From Effrenium voratum (lineage: Eukaryota > Sar > Dinophyceae > Suessiales > Symbiodiniaceae), in assembly GCA_963377175.1 (NCBI GenBank), contig CAUJNA010003817.1, positions 273,046 through 337,045 on the forward strand: a stretch of DNA of 64,000 nt, read 5' to 3'. Positions 1-11,999 of this stretch are shown here, piece after piece (position 1 is the stretch's first letter; each line of letters starts with the position of its first letter). The translations under genes were made by a program, and so were the position numbers. Under the pieces are notes generated by a model. The model was not told the origin of the DNA. It did not search any database and saw only the letters and a list, made by a program, of their open reading frames with translations.

Positions 1-2639
1 AAGATCCTCCCTTTCTCTGCAGTCCACTGGCAGTGCACCACTGAGTTGTGCCTCGGATCCGACCAACTCCGCGTGCGGTCTCCTTCTTAAGGGGGCGGTC
101 TCTTTGTGTTTGAAAGATCGAACCCTTGAGGCCCCGCATTGAGGTTCCCCCAAGGCTGGCCAGGGCCGTTTGAGTTCCTTGTGGCAATTTGGAGTTGCCC
201 AAATATCGGCAAAGGTCCCTCCCTTTCCTCATGACGGTGTGGGGAATCAGTGTCGAAGATGTCGCTGGATGAAAACGGCAAGCAAGGCGCCTGGCGCTGG
301 GTCACAGCACGTTGGAACAGGCTGGGGGAAGGCAGCAAAAGGCATCGAACATGGCAATACACCACAATAATACTGCCCCCTGCTTTCTTGGCCCCCTGTC
401 TTCAACTGGGGCAGAAACCACTTCTGGCAGTGCTCATTGATGTAGTCGCCTTGGTCAGCATCTTGGAAAGCAAGCTAGGCAATCTTTGGATCCTGACAGC
501 CAGCTGCTTCTGATCGAGGTCTTTCCATTCAAGAAAGTCGTAACGGCGCAACGTTGGAATCGATCTCTTGCTCTGTCTCACTGCATTGTGATGCTGTGGC
601 CTGGTAAAGTCAGGGCGAAGCTGCGTCCTATGATTTAGTGTGAGGTGTAACGCTAACAGTAACGCCCCAGTTGCATTGTTATGATTGGCTGCACTGTGAA
701 GCAACTGTACGAAATGGATGCAGTGGATGCAGTGGATGCAAGGGTTACCAAGAATGCCAAGGTTCAACCTAAGCAAGCTGCAACTGCAGCCAAGCACCAA
801 CATGCCAATGAACCAGCATGCACACGCGGGCAAGCATCTGATTTCTGAATGGAGGCACGATGGAAGCTGGCTCACTCTTCCACTATCAGGCCTGTCTCTG
901 TCATTCAAGCCGTTCCCTTCCCAGCACTGCATGCAAGGGGAGGGGCCCCGTGTGAATGATGCTACACATGGGTATGTCAGAGAGAATTGGGAGATCCCTG
1001 CAAATGTCAATTGAGCCAGCTAAGCAGGGGTCCCACTTGGTTGAAACCCCTGAATGCCCAATCTGCAACAACTTCTCCGATATCTTCCGCCAATTCCCAG
1101 GATGGGCGGCGTGGATGGCGTCACGACTCTGACGCAGGGCTTGCCAAATTTCGGCGAGGCAGCGCAAGGATCTAGCCCCGGCGTCTTCAGCCTGCGTTTC
1201 TTCAGCAGAAAGCGAATTCCCCATGAGGACCAAATGGGCATGGATCTTCATGAATGCCGCTTGGTGGAGATCACTTGAATAGTGTATGTCCACGAACCAG
1301 TTTGCAAGGTGTTCCCAATAGTTTCATCACCATACTATCTTCCGGCTTTGCGGAACGCTTGGGAATCTTGGGGCCTGCCCGTTGTTGCGTCCACTGAATG
1401 GGGCGTCGCTTCATGCTTCACGGTGAAGCGAGTGTCTCCCGCCTTGACGTGACCCCGCTTCTCAGAAATGTCACTCAAGTTCGGTTTGGCGATTACCCAT
1501 CAGCTGATTCCAGAGAAGTACCCAGGGGTCACATCCACAAGATAAAAGCGCTGTTGCACTGAACTTGCGCTCAGATTGGAATCGAACTCCAAGCTACGGC
1601 ATACAAACTGCAAGAGTGAGGATGTGACGAACATGAAGAGTGAGACCACCAAGCAATGCTTCTTTGACGGTGATTTAGGTGCAAACAGTGAAAACTTCAT
1701 ATGCAACAGTCCCGTCACCGGCACTTTGGCATGATCTCGCTCCTGCCTGCGCAAGGCCGATAAGAACTGGGTGATAAGACACGGGTGCAGTCTAGGCGGA
1801 GAAAGTGCATAACCCGCTTTTCACAACATCCTGTCCATCTTTTGACGGGCAGCTGAGTAAGAGTTTGCTGCAGGACATGTCACTTTCGCCACCAGCTAAT
1901 CCCAAGCTTAGCTATGAAACCGGGCGCCTTCGGAACCCCTTTCTGCTTTGCTACCCGTGTGTCCCGCCGGGGAGCCATGTCGCCAAAGCATCTGTGCAGC
2001 ACACTCGCCTGCGCCATCGCCCAAGGCCCAACCAGAAGAAAACAGCTTTGGGACAAGTCCAGGGAGGAATTAAATAATAACCCGCACTTGAATCCGGCCA
2101 TGACAAACAAAAAGCGCGGTGACGTCGTGTTTTCTTGTGTTTGAGAGTCTCTCTCTCTCTCTCTATCTCTCTCTCTTCTCTCTCATCCAGGCTCCCAAAG
2201 ATGCATGGTGCACCGCGAGTGATGGCTGGCAAAGCTTCATGCTCTTGGAGGCAAAATACCTCTGCAGGCAAAATACCTAACGCCAAGGCAGTGGTCTCCA
2301 CATCGGTCTTTCTCGAGATGGCCATGGTGCCCCTGCTGCCGCTCGCTCCAACGACTGTCTCAACAACAAAAACACGTCCGTAGTTCAAGTGAAAGCGGCC
2401 TGCACGAGCAGAAACGGTCAATTGAATCCACAAGTGATTCAATGAATGCTTTTCAGCCAAACAGAGTCTCAAGGACTGGCCATCCCGAAGGGACTTGGAC
2501 CGGGATGCCAAGGCATGCGAGTGCAGCGCAATTCTGAAATCAAAAAGGCGGAATTGAACCTCAAGCCAGTCGACTTCTGGAGGCCTGCCATCCGCAGTGT
2601 GAGCCAACGCACCAAAATGGCAGGCCACCTTGTCAATGG
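1..2639. other. No recognised gene; unassigned sequence
   Basis: I see no domain, conserved motif or exon-like GC-rich coding island here on either strand. The longest open frames (for example 402-1010 and 1951-2628 on the minus strand) have compositions that do not resemble a known family. A CT-rich microsatellite lies at 2144-2182. A short TGGATGCAG direct repeat sits near 715-740. Confidence 0.5.
2144..2182. repeat. CT/GA microsatellite
   Basis: An interrupted run of CT dinucleotides. It produces the Ser/Leu-rich chance translation at 2135-2383 and has no other visible role. Confidence 0.85.
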
Positions 2640-2752
2640 GTGTGGCTCAAAATTGAGGACCCAGACCGCAAAGGGTTTGTTTTGTCGTCTTTGGTGCTCT
2701 TGTTGCTTCCTACAACCCGGGGTTTTGGGGGTACTATCTTTGAGCCACAGCC
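2640..2752. mobile_element. MITE-like element with TGTGGCTCAAA terminal inverted repeats
   Basis: The left end reads TGTGGCTCAAAATT and the right end TTTGAGCCACAGCC, so the termini form an inverted repeat of about 11-13 bases around a non-coding interior of about 85 bases. A second copy with the same ends lies at 54055-54152. Size, termini and absence of an ORF fit a small non-autonomous DNA element. No target-site duplication could be established by eye. It resembles the family at 10260-10368, whose end reads GGTTTTGACCCACAGCC. Confidence 0.6.
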
Positions 2753-4051
2753 GAACGATCTTGATGGGATACGTGCACAGACCAAACAACCTGACAATGT
2801 CGAAGACTTGTGTTCTTCTTCACGCTTGGCCACCGTAAAACAGCAGTGTGTCAGACCAATGTCCGAGGACTCAAGCAAAATACCTAAGATAAAATGCATG
2901 TTGGAGGCTGAGGCTGATCCTGTTCTTATCCGTTCGAGCTTGTATTCCTCGCAAATCTGAAGATAGGAAGCCACAGAGCATTCCTGGAAAAGCCGATGAC
3001 GCCCTCTGCGCGTGTGCCCACTGTGCGTCGATTTACAGCACCCCAAGATTGATGTCTGAAAGCAGAATCATAAAGAGCTGCAATTGCATTTGCAAACACG
3101 TTCATTCTTAGATTCATGCTTATTCTGGACTGTTGGGGGATGCCGTATCTGTGGGGTGCTACGTATGTCTGGAGCTGATCCATTCCTGGATCCGAAAAGG
3201 CAGGCTCGAAAGCATCGAATCGATGATCCGCTGGCCCAGCCTTTTGTGTTTCATTCTGGTATCTGGTCAAAGACTAGGGACCCCATTCAATGTGTGAAAA
3301 GCAAAGAGCTTGGATCTCACCAATTTGGGGTCCCCAGCCTCGCTTCTTTCTCCGCTTGCTGGGTCTGTGCGCATCACCTCCAAAATTCACTCTCGAGCAT
3401 GACGGGCTGTTACCCAAAACTTTTAGGTCCTGCCGCGAGAAGAGGCCGGGCGGCCGGGAGGCTCCCGCTGCTGGCTTGTGCCTAGCCGGAAACAGATCAT
3501 GGCCCCATGTTGAGAAGTCGTCCAAGTGCCAGGCTAAAGGAAAACAACCCTAGATCTGACTTTGCTACTTCCCAGAAATAGGTGAAATATAAGAAGAGAC
3601 CGAGTAAGAATGTTCAGAACATATGTTGGAAGAGCATTCCATGAAGTTGATTGCGGTAGACAGACAGCCAATCAAAAGTGGTTTGCCATGCTTGCACAGA
3701 AAGCGAGCTTTGCTCACGTCAGAGGACTTAGCAGCTTGTGCATACAAATTGCAGCAACCGAAATAATGCGATGATAATGCTTTGACAAGTCAAGACAAAA
3801 GATGCGCAGAAGCTTGCCCAGACCAAGAGAAGCGGCGGCATCCTTGCAAGGTGTCAAACTGGCTTCAGATAGTGCCACCAGTGCCGAATCAGCGTAGAAG
3901 AAAAGGCAGAGGCAAAACGCAAACAATGCAGGAAGTAATGAGAAGAAAACAAGGTCAGATGAAGAGACAGAGAAAAAGAGATAGAAATAGCAAATAGAGC
4001 TATGAGAAGTAGAGAGATACAGAGATAGGAGGATAGAGGGATGTAGAGAGC

Positions 4052-4108
<57 letters not shown>

Positions 4109-4122
4109 AGTAAGACCGAGAT

Positions 4123-4155
<33 letters not shown>

Positions 4156-4640
4156 TATATATATATATGTATTAAGAGCGAGATACAGAAAGAGAGATAA
4201 AGAGATGGACACAAAGGCCGCACAGATCAAACACCTACGAGGATTTTGATGGTGCCTCCTTTCGGGGTGGCACGATTTTGGGGTCGCAATCCATTTTTCC
4301 TTGGATTTCTCTGCGTGCAGCAAAGCCGCTGGCAGACTCTGCTCATCTTCTCTTGGCAGGAGAATCAGTGCTATTGCTGCCGCGCGTATCCCCTCAGATG
4401 GGCTTCTGGAACCGAAAGTAAGCAACAAAAAAGCTGCTGCCAGTGGCAGCACGAATATGTGGACATGGGATGTGGTGGAGTGTCGGTTCCCACAAAGGCA
4501 TGTAGTGGGTGAGATTTGTCAAGTTGGCCATGCCGGAGCAACCGGCATCTTGCCAATCCCCACTCGTCTGGTTCAAAAGTGTAGCAGTACACACGCACAC
4601 GCCTCAGAACCAAAAAGAGATAAACCCAAAATCCTCACAA
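2753..4640. other. No recognised gene; contains GA/TA microsatellite
   Basis: No supportable coding region. The 169-aa and 150-aa minus-strand frames at 3714-4452 are translations of a GA microsatellite. The GA-rich tract runs from about 3955 to 4215, is densest at 4055-4155, and ends in a short TA run (4155-4168). Confidence 0.5.
4055..4168. repeat. GA microsatellite with terminal TA run
   Basis: About 100 bases of nearly uninterrupted GA, broken by CGAGCGAGAGTAAGACCGAG and closed by (TA)n. Its reverse strand reads as poly-Ser/Leu in chance frames. Confidence 0.9.
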
Positions 4641-4649
4641 AGCCAAAAA

Positions 4650-7600
4650 GAAGGTCCAACTACAAGATGCCAATAGCCAGGTGTCATTCCCTGCTGCATC
4701 ATCTGCCCTTGCCCTCCATCGCCCTGGCGGGTCAAAAGTCGGGACAGAGCTTGCCTCACTCCATCTGACCAGTTCTTTGCGCCCATGAAATCTATGCTCA
4801 GCGCAGGAATCAACAACCACTTGAGCTGCTGTAGACTCACTTGCAAGCGGTGATCGCATTTGCTGCCAACTTGCTTTTCGCTGGAACAGTCCACGGTACA
4901 CTGATGCGCTTGCTGCTTGAGCGTGTGAAGTGAGAGCCACCTAAGGGTTTGGTTGCAGGTAACCTCTTTTCTGCCCTCACCAGGCTCGGTGCCAGGTGAG
5001 GGAACAGCTTCAATTTGGGCAGCGCCTTCCCACGAAATCTCTCTAAGTCCCAACTGATCCGCAATTGGCCTACTGTATCGGGCCTTTTGCTGACCTTGGG
5101 GCGCGTGGGTTGACCCTTGCACAGTGGTGAAACATCTGGTCGTGCAGTGACACGTTATACATGTGCCTGTGCACGAACAGTGTGCGTACTTCGCTTTCTG
5201 CACAGAACTGATGCTGGATTTGTTGCAAAAATGGCCCCTTTTGGGCCTCTTTTCAAATCTGCTCCGAAATGGTTCGCTCGCAAAATAAGCACGTGTGCTG
5301 AGACCCAACAGTGGCGCTACTTCGTGCGCATACCCCGACACGGCAAAGGGTGTGTCGTTCTCGTCGAACCCTTTTTCGAGTTGCTGTAAATTAAAGCAAA
5401 CCTTTCCCCCCCCCCCAATGCCCATCCAAGGCTCCCCCAAATCCCGGGGCGCCTGAGGCGGGCCGGGTGGCATGGTGCCCTGGCCCTGCATGGTGGCCGG
5501 CATGAAGCCCTGGAGGAGTCATCGATCCGCTGAATCGATCCGCTGCACGGACGGATGGATCCGTCTGTCGTTTGGCTACGGCCATGGGTTGCGGCCACGG
5601 GGGTTGGACTTCCAGCCCCAAGCCTCTTCAAGCATTTCTCCTCTTGGAGAGCCTGCATCTCATGCTCGCTTTGAACAAGGGAAAGATCTGTGAGAGGGTT
5701 CCTGGTGATTCCTGAGAGCCACAACCCATCCCTTCGATCCGCACGGTCCAAGGCTTCGGTGCCAGCCTGGCCATTGCCATACTGGCCGCTCGCCAGCATC
5801 ATCGGCACAACCTGCCCGGTCCCATATGGGTTTGCCTCTAAACGGGGGAGTTCCATTGGGTGGTTTCCCCTTGGTTTCACTTGATTTCACAGCAAAAACG
5901 CCCGTTTCTCAGTTTCTCAGTGCGGCAAGGACTCGCGGAGTCCCAAAGTTCCAACGCACACTCTACCCTCGAGGCTCCGGCCACCATTTGCTGCTGCTGG
6001 CCACCAAACTTTGCCATGGGTGCTGTCACGCCTGTCCCATTCGCGTCAAAGTCATGGACTGGGCACGAACGCCACCCTTTCAGGTACCCTTTTGACAACC
6101 CAGCGACCAAAAAGAAAGGATTGCGGGTGTGTATTGTGGTGGGTCTCCCCCAATTTTGACACACAACCAAACGGAAGGAAAAAGAAAAATCCTGGGAGCA
6201 ATCGAAGAAACAATCTATTCCGAATCGGTGTTGCGAGTTTCTGCAAGCGAGCACTGCACTGGGTGTCTTGCCCATTTGGCCTTGCTGGCCCTGCGCAATC
6301 ATCGGCCTCAAACGCAAAAGTGCAAGCGCCCTGTCGTCCGAACGGCCCGGCAGTGGTTGAAACGAGGCCACTCGGTCGGTGATTCTCAGGGCCACACACC
6401 ATCTGACTGCCACTCTGGCCCATGACCGGCGTCTGGTTGAAGAGAATGGCCGGCTGCCTCAGCTGCGGCTCGACTCCATTCCGAAACGAGAATTCACCTG
6501 TCCAGGGCAGAACTTTGGGGGGGGAAGGAGGAAGGAGGAAGCAAAAGTTATGGCCAACTTCGAATCCATGCACAAGGCCTTCCTTCGAATCCAAGGACTT
6601 GTCGGGTTCTGAAAACCTGTTGGAACCCAAGGCCCATGGGGCCCGGACTGCATGCCTTGCTGCTGATGCTGTCCTGTCACTCAGCCAGAGAGTGAGGGAA
6701 AGAAGCGCTCAAGCAAGCAAATGGGCCAGTCGCCCGCCTTGTTGACCTGCAGCATACATGTTGCCATACCTGGGTCCAAGAGCATGTTGAAGAACTCAAT
6801 GGGGACAAGCTCGTGTGGAGGGATTGAAGCAAACTAGGCTACCGAAAGGTGACATCTTGTTGGTGCCGTAGCACCATCGAAGAAGGAGCAACCATATCTC
6901 CATTGGAAAAGAAACACCAAAGCAAAAGTCATCCTCCAAATGCACTCGGTGTGTTCCAAAGCACAACCGTGGTCAACCATGATCCAAGCCTTTTGCCTAC
7001 TCGGCAGTTACTGCACATTTGAGCCCTTGGGTGGCTGTGGGATGCATTAGACTGGCCGCAGATCTAATCAAACACACCTTCGAATTTTGGACTTTGGCCC
7101 TCTGCCCTTATTAGAATAACCTATACAAAACCAGGTAGTAGAACCGGTTTGCACTGCCACATGAGTCACAAGGAAAACTATGCTGCAAAAGTAAGCCCCT
7201 TCCGACTCAAATAGCCAGTCCAGCAGCCGCTTCAATCTGCCGCTGGGAATTCTCCTTCACTCACGCAACGTGGATGTTAGATCAAGTACTTCAGGCAAAG
7301 ACCGAACTGCACGCCAAGCAACTGCATTGTGTTGGTTTGGCCTCCTTGGCCAGGAGGCCTCAGACACATACGGGTCAATGCGCGAACCTTCCCGGAGGAA
7401 CAGCTTTGGCTCTTGCAACCATGTTGCGGACCAGTTTGGCAAACCTCCAAAAGGAAACCTAGACTCTTACTTTTGTCAACTAAGGTTGTCTGAAAACGAC
7501 AATCCTGTCCGACGAAAAGAAAAAGAGTCGAAGGTCGTGAAACTCTGCACAGCCACTTGGTCGGTACAAGGCCAGCAAATCAGTCCGCACGCCCCGTCCC

Positions 7601-7885
7601 TTCAAAAGTCAGGAAGGCAAAGATTGTCGCTCTGTTCCTGAAAAAAGGGGCAGTATATTATTGGGACCAAAGGTCAGATCTAATTGGAACCCTTTTCCTG
7701 TCTGTCAACCTCTGGGATCTGAACGCATTGGCCACAACGAAGCCTCCCGGCATCATGGGCTGCATCGGCACTCCGCCTGGAAATGGTCGCAGCTGCCATC
7801 CAAAAGCGCCGGCCGCAAGGGCTGGGGGGGGGAGGGGGAGGGGAGGGGCAGCAAAACGCTGCTGAATTTGAGGCATGGTCGCCAG
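4650..7885 (-). CDS. Putative multi-exon gene for a Gln/Met/Gly/Pro-rich protein
   Basis: Several short minus-strand open segments share an unusual composition and lie in one direction. They are at about 7885-7740 (Pro/Met-rich, MQPMMPGG), 6665-6600 (GQHQQQGMQSG), 6475-6380 (FNQTPVMGQSGSQM), 6055-5925 (ANGTGVTAPMAKFGGQQQQM), 5860-5740 (NPYGTGQVVPMMLASGQYG), 5620-5570, 5520-5405 (MQGQGTMPPGPPQ) and 4740-4670 (GDGGQGQMMQQGMTPG). Several are preceded by AG on the coding strand, as expected for splice acceptors. I infer one low-complexity, possibly RNA-binding or scaffold-type protein. No folded domain is visible, so the function is unknown. Exon ends and frames between exons are not proven, and compositional coincidence is possible. 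Confidence 0.4.
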
Positions 7886-7899
7886 CACTCCAGTAATTC

Positions 7900-10259
7900 T
7901 CATACTATGAGCACCATCGTAAGAAAACCGTCGTCAACTTTGTCATCGTCAACATCAACATCATGCTATGATATCGCTAACAAGTCATCACCGCTGCCGC
8001 TACCACTACGACAACCGGCTATGCCATGAATTGCCCCACCGTCTCCATGACAACCATGATCACCGTGTGGTCAGGGGCAAAGGGCGCCCGGCGCAATGAA
8101 CACCCTTGCTACGAACCGACAAACATTGCACACGAGAACTTAACGAGTAACAACCACTTCACAACCAATACGTGGCTGACTCCCGCTTGCGAGAGAGAAC
8201 ATGGTTTGTTGCGGTGCAACATCAGCTTGGCAGCACAAACAAACGCTGCTCGCATAAAACGAAATCAAATGCCAACTGAAGCATGTGATGACATCACCAC
8301 GACCAGTCTTGTGGGACACGGAGCGGAAGCTCAACAGCTGCGCGAAGCATGTCATCCACCGAACGCTTCCTGTCGACAGCCTGCCTTGCCCAACCATGTT
8401 GGGACCAGTTTGCTGGTCCTCACAGCCCAGCACTTTGGTCATCTCTATTCAGCTGGAAAGAATTGGCAGCTGAGGTTGCCGTGCTTGACTTCTGCTCTCT
8501 TGCACAGGCTTGTCACTTACGGGTTCCGGAACACATCCATGCTCTCCACTTTGGGGAGAAAAAGAAAGACCAACAAATGTCGCTCAACTGTACGAAAACT
8601 GTATTGAAGCTACCTACGATTGGCAAAGCACTCCAATGTCGTGTGACACACGTCGCAACAGCCTTGGCAAAAGCTGCTTGACGCCATTGCAACATGACCA
8701 TGAAATCCAATCAGGAACACCTTCAAAAATAGCTGGTGGACATAATGCCAACCATGTAAATGATGTCCACCACAGGGGCCCAGCCACTTAAAATTCATCC
8801 CAACAGCCCAGTGTCCTGGCTTGGCGGTGCAGTTTGCTGCTGCACCTTTAGGCAGAAAAGCTTGGAAAGGAAGGATTTACGTGGGTTTGTCGCATGGGAT
8901 ATCCACTAAAAGAGATGCGAGGCAACGAACTGAAAGGCAAGGGTTCCGCGCCGGCTGCTGCTGCTGCTGTGGAACCTTCGAATGAAGCTCCATCTTTGGA
9001 ATTGCGGCAACTCACCAATGCTCGAAAGCATAAGGCCAAAATCAGGAGACCTTCCAGAAAAGGACCCACACCTTGCGAAAGCTCGCCTTGCCAACATGTC
9101 CAGACCGCACCTGCTGCCCACCCTGAGCGTGCTGGCCTGACAAGGTGAGCCATCACAAACAAGCAATCAAGGTGTCACTCCTGCCTTGGGCCGCCCATGG
9201 GCCCTCAGCGACAGTTGCAAAGAGTGCAGGCAATCCCAAGCTACTCTCTTGTGCTTGTTTCGAGCCGGCAAACTGGGGCTGGGACGGCCATGTTTTGCAT
9301 AGGAATGCCGCCAGCAGCACCTTTCCAGCAACGAGAAGAAAACACGAGCCTCTCATGTCTTTGCTGATGCGACCTTGCGGAAGGCGCGGGACAAACATCT
9401 GAGAGGCAGATTGGAGCTGACGCCTTGCTGCAATATATTCCTCACACACATCATAGCATGGTTCCGTAGCAGCACAAAGGGCTGCATTAGCCTGTAACCG
9501 TAAACTGCGCACTGCTTGGAAAGCGCAACATACGTTTTTACTTGGGGACCCGTGGGTGGACATCTTTTTCTGAGGTTGTATGTCCACCAACCACTTGGGA
9601 AAAACAAAGACTTTGACCAGCATTTTGCCGCGTGCCTGCCACTTTTGCTTGGCCACTCTGATTGGGCTGGCCAAGTACCTCTCAACAAAGGTGCTGGCAG
9701 TCGCTTCAACATTTGCATGGGCGAAGCTCCATCTGTGGGCCACGGTCTCCTCAAAAGAAACCCTTCCGATGGTTGAACAAAGGGTCAGCTAAACCAAGGG
9801 GCTGATGAGCATCCCGGCCGACCTCTGTGTTTCGACCACAGATCGAATGAACTGCTGTGGCCATCCGCCAGCACTGCCGTGGGGGCACGTCCTTGTAAGA
9901 AGGTCCCTTGGCATCAGGCCAATCCGGCGCCGCACTGCAGGGGGCAAAGAGAAAGCGAGGCGCGTGCACCAAAGCCAAAGATCACCGTATATATGTTTTG
10001 CACCAGTCATTGAGCATTGGACATTGATTGGGACCGGCCGCAAACAGGATGCACTTTGCCCATGAGCAGGTGGCACCATGGTGCTTGCAACAAACCCTGG
10101 AAGTTTCGGGTCCCAGCCACAGGAAACGGACATGGACCAAAAACCTTCTCTCCTGCCTGTCTGGGTTGGAGTTCTTGGCTCGCTGGAAGAAACAATCCAA
10201 GATCTCCACCAGGCCGCCTTTGAATGGCCTGAGCGTGGCAAGGGGAAATGTCATTGGCC
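7900..10259. other. No recognised gene
   Basis: Open frames of up to 196 aa (9153-9743, minus) and 193 aa (8026-8607, plus) are present, but neither shows a motif or composition I can assign. A G-rich run at 7825-7850 could form a quadruplex. The minus strand at 8848-9162 contains a run of alanines encoded by a GCTGCTGCTG stretch. Confidence 0.4.
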
Positions 10260-10368
10260 ATGGGTCAAAACCCCGTACCCCAGTGAACATCCCAATCACC
10301 ACTAACATTGACTAAAAAATGGTGCTGCACCTATCCCAAAATGGTACCATTGGTTTTGACCCACAGCC
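10260..10368. mobile_element. MITE-like element, GTGAACATCCCAAT family, copy 1
   Basis: The ends read TGGGTCAAAACC and GGTTTTGACCCACAGCC, an inverted repeat of about 12 bases. The interior carries CCCCAGTGAACATCCCAAT and then TGCACCTATCCCAAAATGG. Related copies or half copies lie at 21326-21434, 28584-28630, 28877-28950, 36305-36336 and 36453-36558. No protein is encoded. The copy at 28.9 kb lies inside an intron, so the family may behave as an introner. Confidence 0.6.
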
Positions 10369-11504
10369 CTTTGGAGAATCACAACCTCCACGGTCAGAGA
10401 GCGTTCAGTGCCGCACTTGCTGGCTTTGGTGTTCCTTGGATGCTCAGGCTGGACCGCTCGGTATCAACTGCCTTTCTTCTTTCGTAACACAGATTGGCCG
10501 GTCTCCCCGCCCTCTTGCTGTGCGGAGACCAGCCCCATGGGCAGGCACTCAAGGTGTCGTCCCTTCAAGCCGAATGCTGGCAGCTCCCTTGCAACGACTG
10601 CCAATGCGTCCATAGACTTTGATTGGATATGTCTGCCCACTTTGGGAAACTGCTGCTGGATTTCGATGACCAAATACGTGCCTATTATATATATATATAT
10701 ATATATTCACATAGAGAGGGAGACAGATGATGAAATGGTCATTATAATTTCTCAGGTGTTCTCTCTCGTGAGCCGTGATCAAACACCCTGGCAGACGTGC
10801 TCATTTGACCATGACGAACCTCCGACAAACGATGCCAAGGTGCTTGTAGGTGCTGAAGCTGGGGGAAGTTGCGGACGCCCTGACAGCAAAACCAACCCCG
10901 GCAGCCTAGGCCAACCGCCAACTGCCTCCAAATGGGGGAATCACTCTCCCTGTGAGGTCTCCTTAAAACCACCCCGCAAAAAGGATACTAAAGAGAGACG
11001 TGCACATGTGGATGCCCAATGTGCGCATCGGCGCGAACTAGTCTCTATGGACGGACCAACGCAGAACCTCCAATGGTTGAACCTCTGTACCGCAGAAGTT
11101 TCAAGGTCCACGTTGGATCCAAATGGAATCTGCACGCCGCGGCTTGGGATTCCCGAAAAGGGAACCCTAGAAAACCCTTAAAAGAAGAGACATTCAATGT
11201 GGCAGAAGAATGCCCAAGAGGTGCGTCCAAAATGAGCGTCCACAATGAGTCGGGTGATAGGAATGACATTAGGAATTACAATGATTCCGGTTGGAGACAT
11301 GTGCGTCCCACGTCGTTCTGCCATGAGTTCCTTTCTGGAAGAGATGTAACGGACCTCACCTTTCGGGCAAAGGGGGGGGGAAGAAGTAACCCAACACTTG
11401 TAATCACAGGACGATTTCCACTATTCGAGACTCTAGTGAAGCTCCCTGTTAGTTCTTCTGCAGGCTGCAAAACGTCCCAACCTGCGACACACATGACGTG
11501 CACC

Positions 11505-11507
<3 letters not shown>
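10369..11507. other. No recognised gene; TA microsatellite
   Basis: The sequence shows a (TA)n run at 10685-10706 and otherwise unassigned DNA. The 257-aa plus-strand frame starting at 10408 crosses the TA run and shows no motif, so I do not treat it as a gene. Confidence 0.4.
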
Positions 11508-11535
<28 letters not shown>

Positions 11536-11636
11536 CTTTGACTTTGACTTTGACTTTGACTTTGACTTTGACTTTGACTTTGACTTTGATGTCGCAGAAC
11601 GTCCAAAGCGTCCCTTGCGCGGCCAAGCGAGACAGA

Positions 11637-11703
<67 letters not shown>

Positions 11704-11970
11704 CGAGAGCGAGAGCGAGAGCGAGAGCGAGAGCGAGAGCGAGAGCGAGAGCGAGAGCGAGAGCGAGAGCGAGAGCGAGAGCGAGAGCGAGAGCGAGAGC
11801 GAGGGGAGGGGAGGGGAGGGGAGGGAAGGGGAGGGAAGGGGAAGGGAAGGGAAGGGAAGGGAAGGGGAGGGGAGGGGAAGGGAAGGGAAGGGAAGGGAAG
11901 GGGAGGGGAGGGGAGGGGAGAGGAGGGGAGGGGAAGGAAAAAGAAAGGGAAGAAAAGGAAGGAAAACACA
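11508..11970. repeat. Compound microsatellite: GA, TTTGAC, GAGCGA, GGGGA/GGGAA
   Basis: In order: a GA tract (11508-11533), a TTTGAC hexamer of about nine copies (11535-11589), a 45-base unique spacer, a second GA tract (11635-11697), a GAGCGA hexamer (11697-11802) and a purely purine GGGGA/GGGAA tract (11803-11966). The last part is a strong candidate for G-quadruplex or triplex DNA on the plus strand. Long frames on both strands (11019-12229) are translations of these repeats because the hexamers keep every frame open. Confidence 0.95.
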
Positions 11971-11999
11971 CACACACACCCTTCCACCCTCAGAGCCGA

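Noticed and set aside
9153..9743. 196-aa minus-strand frame as a gene
   Set aside because: No recognisable motif, no domain-like pattern, and a competing open frame of similar length on the same strand.
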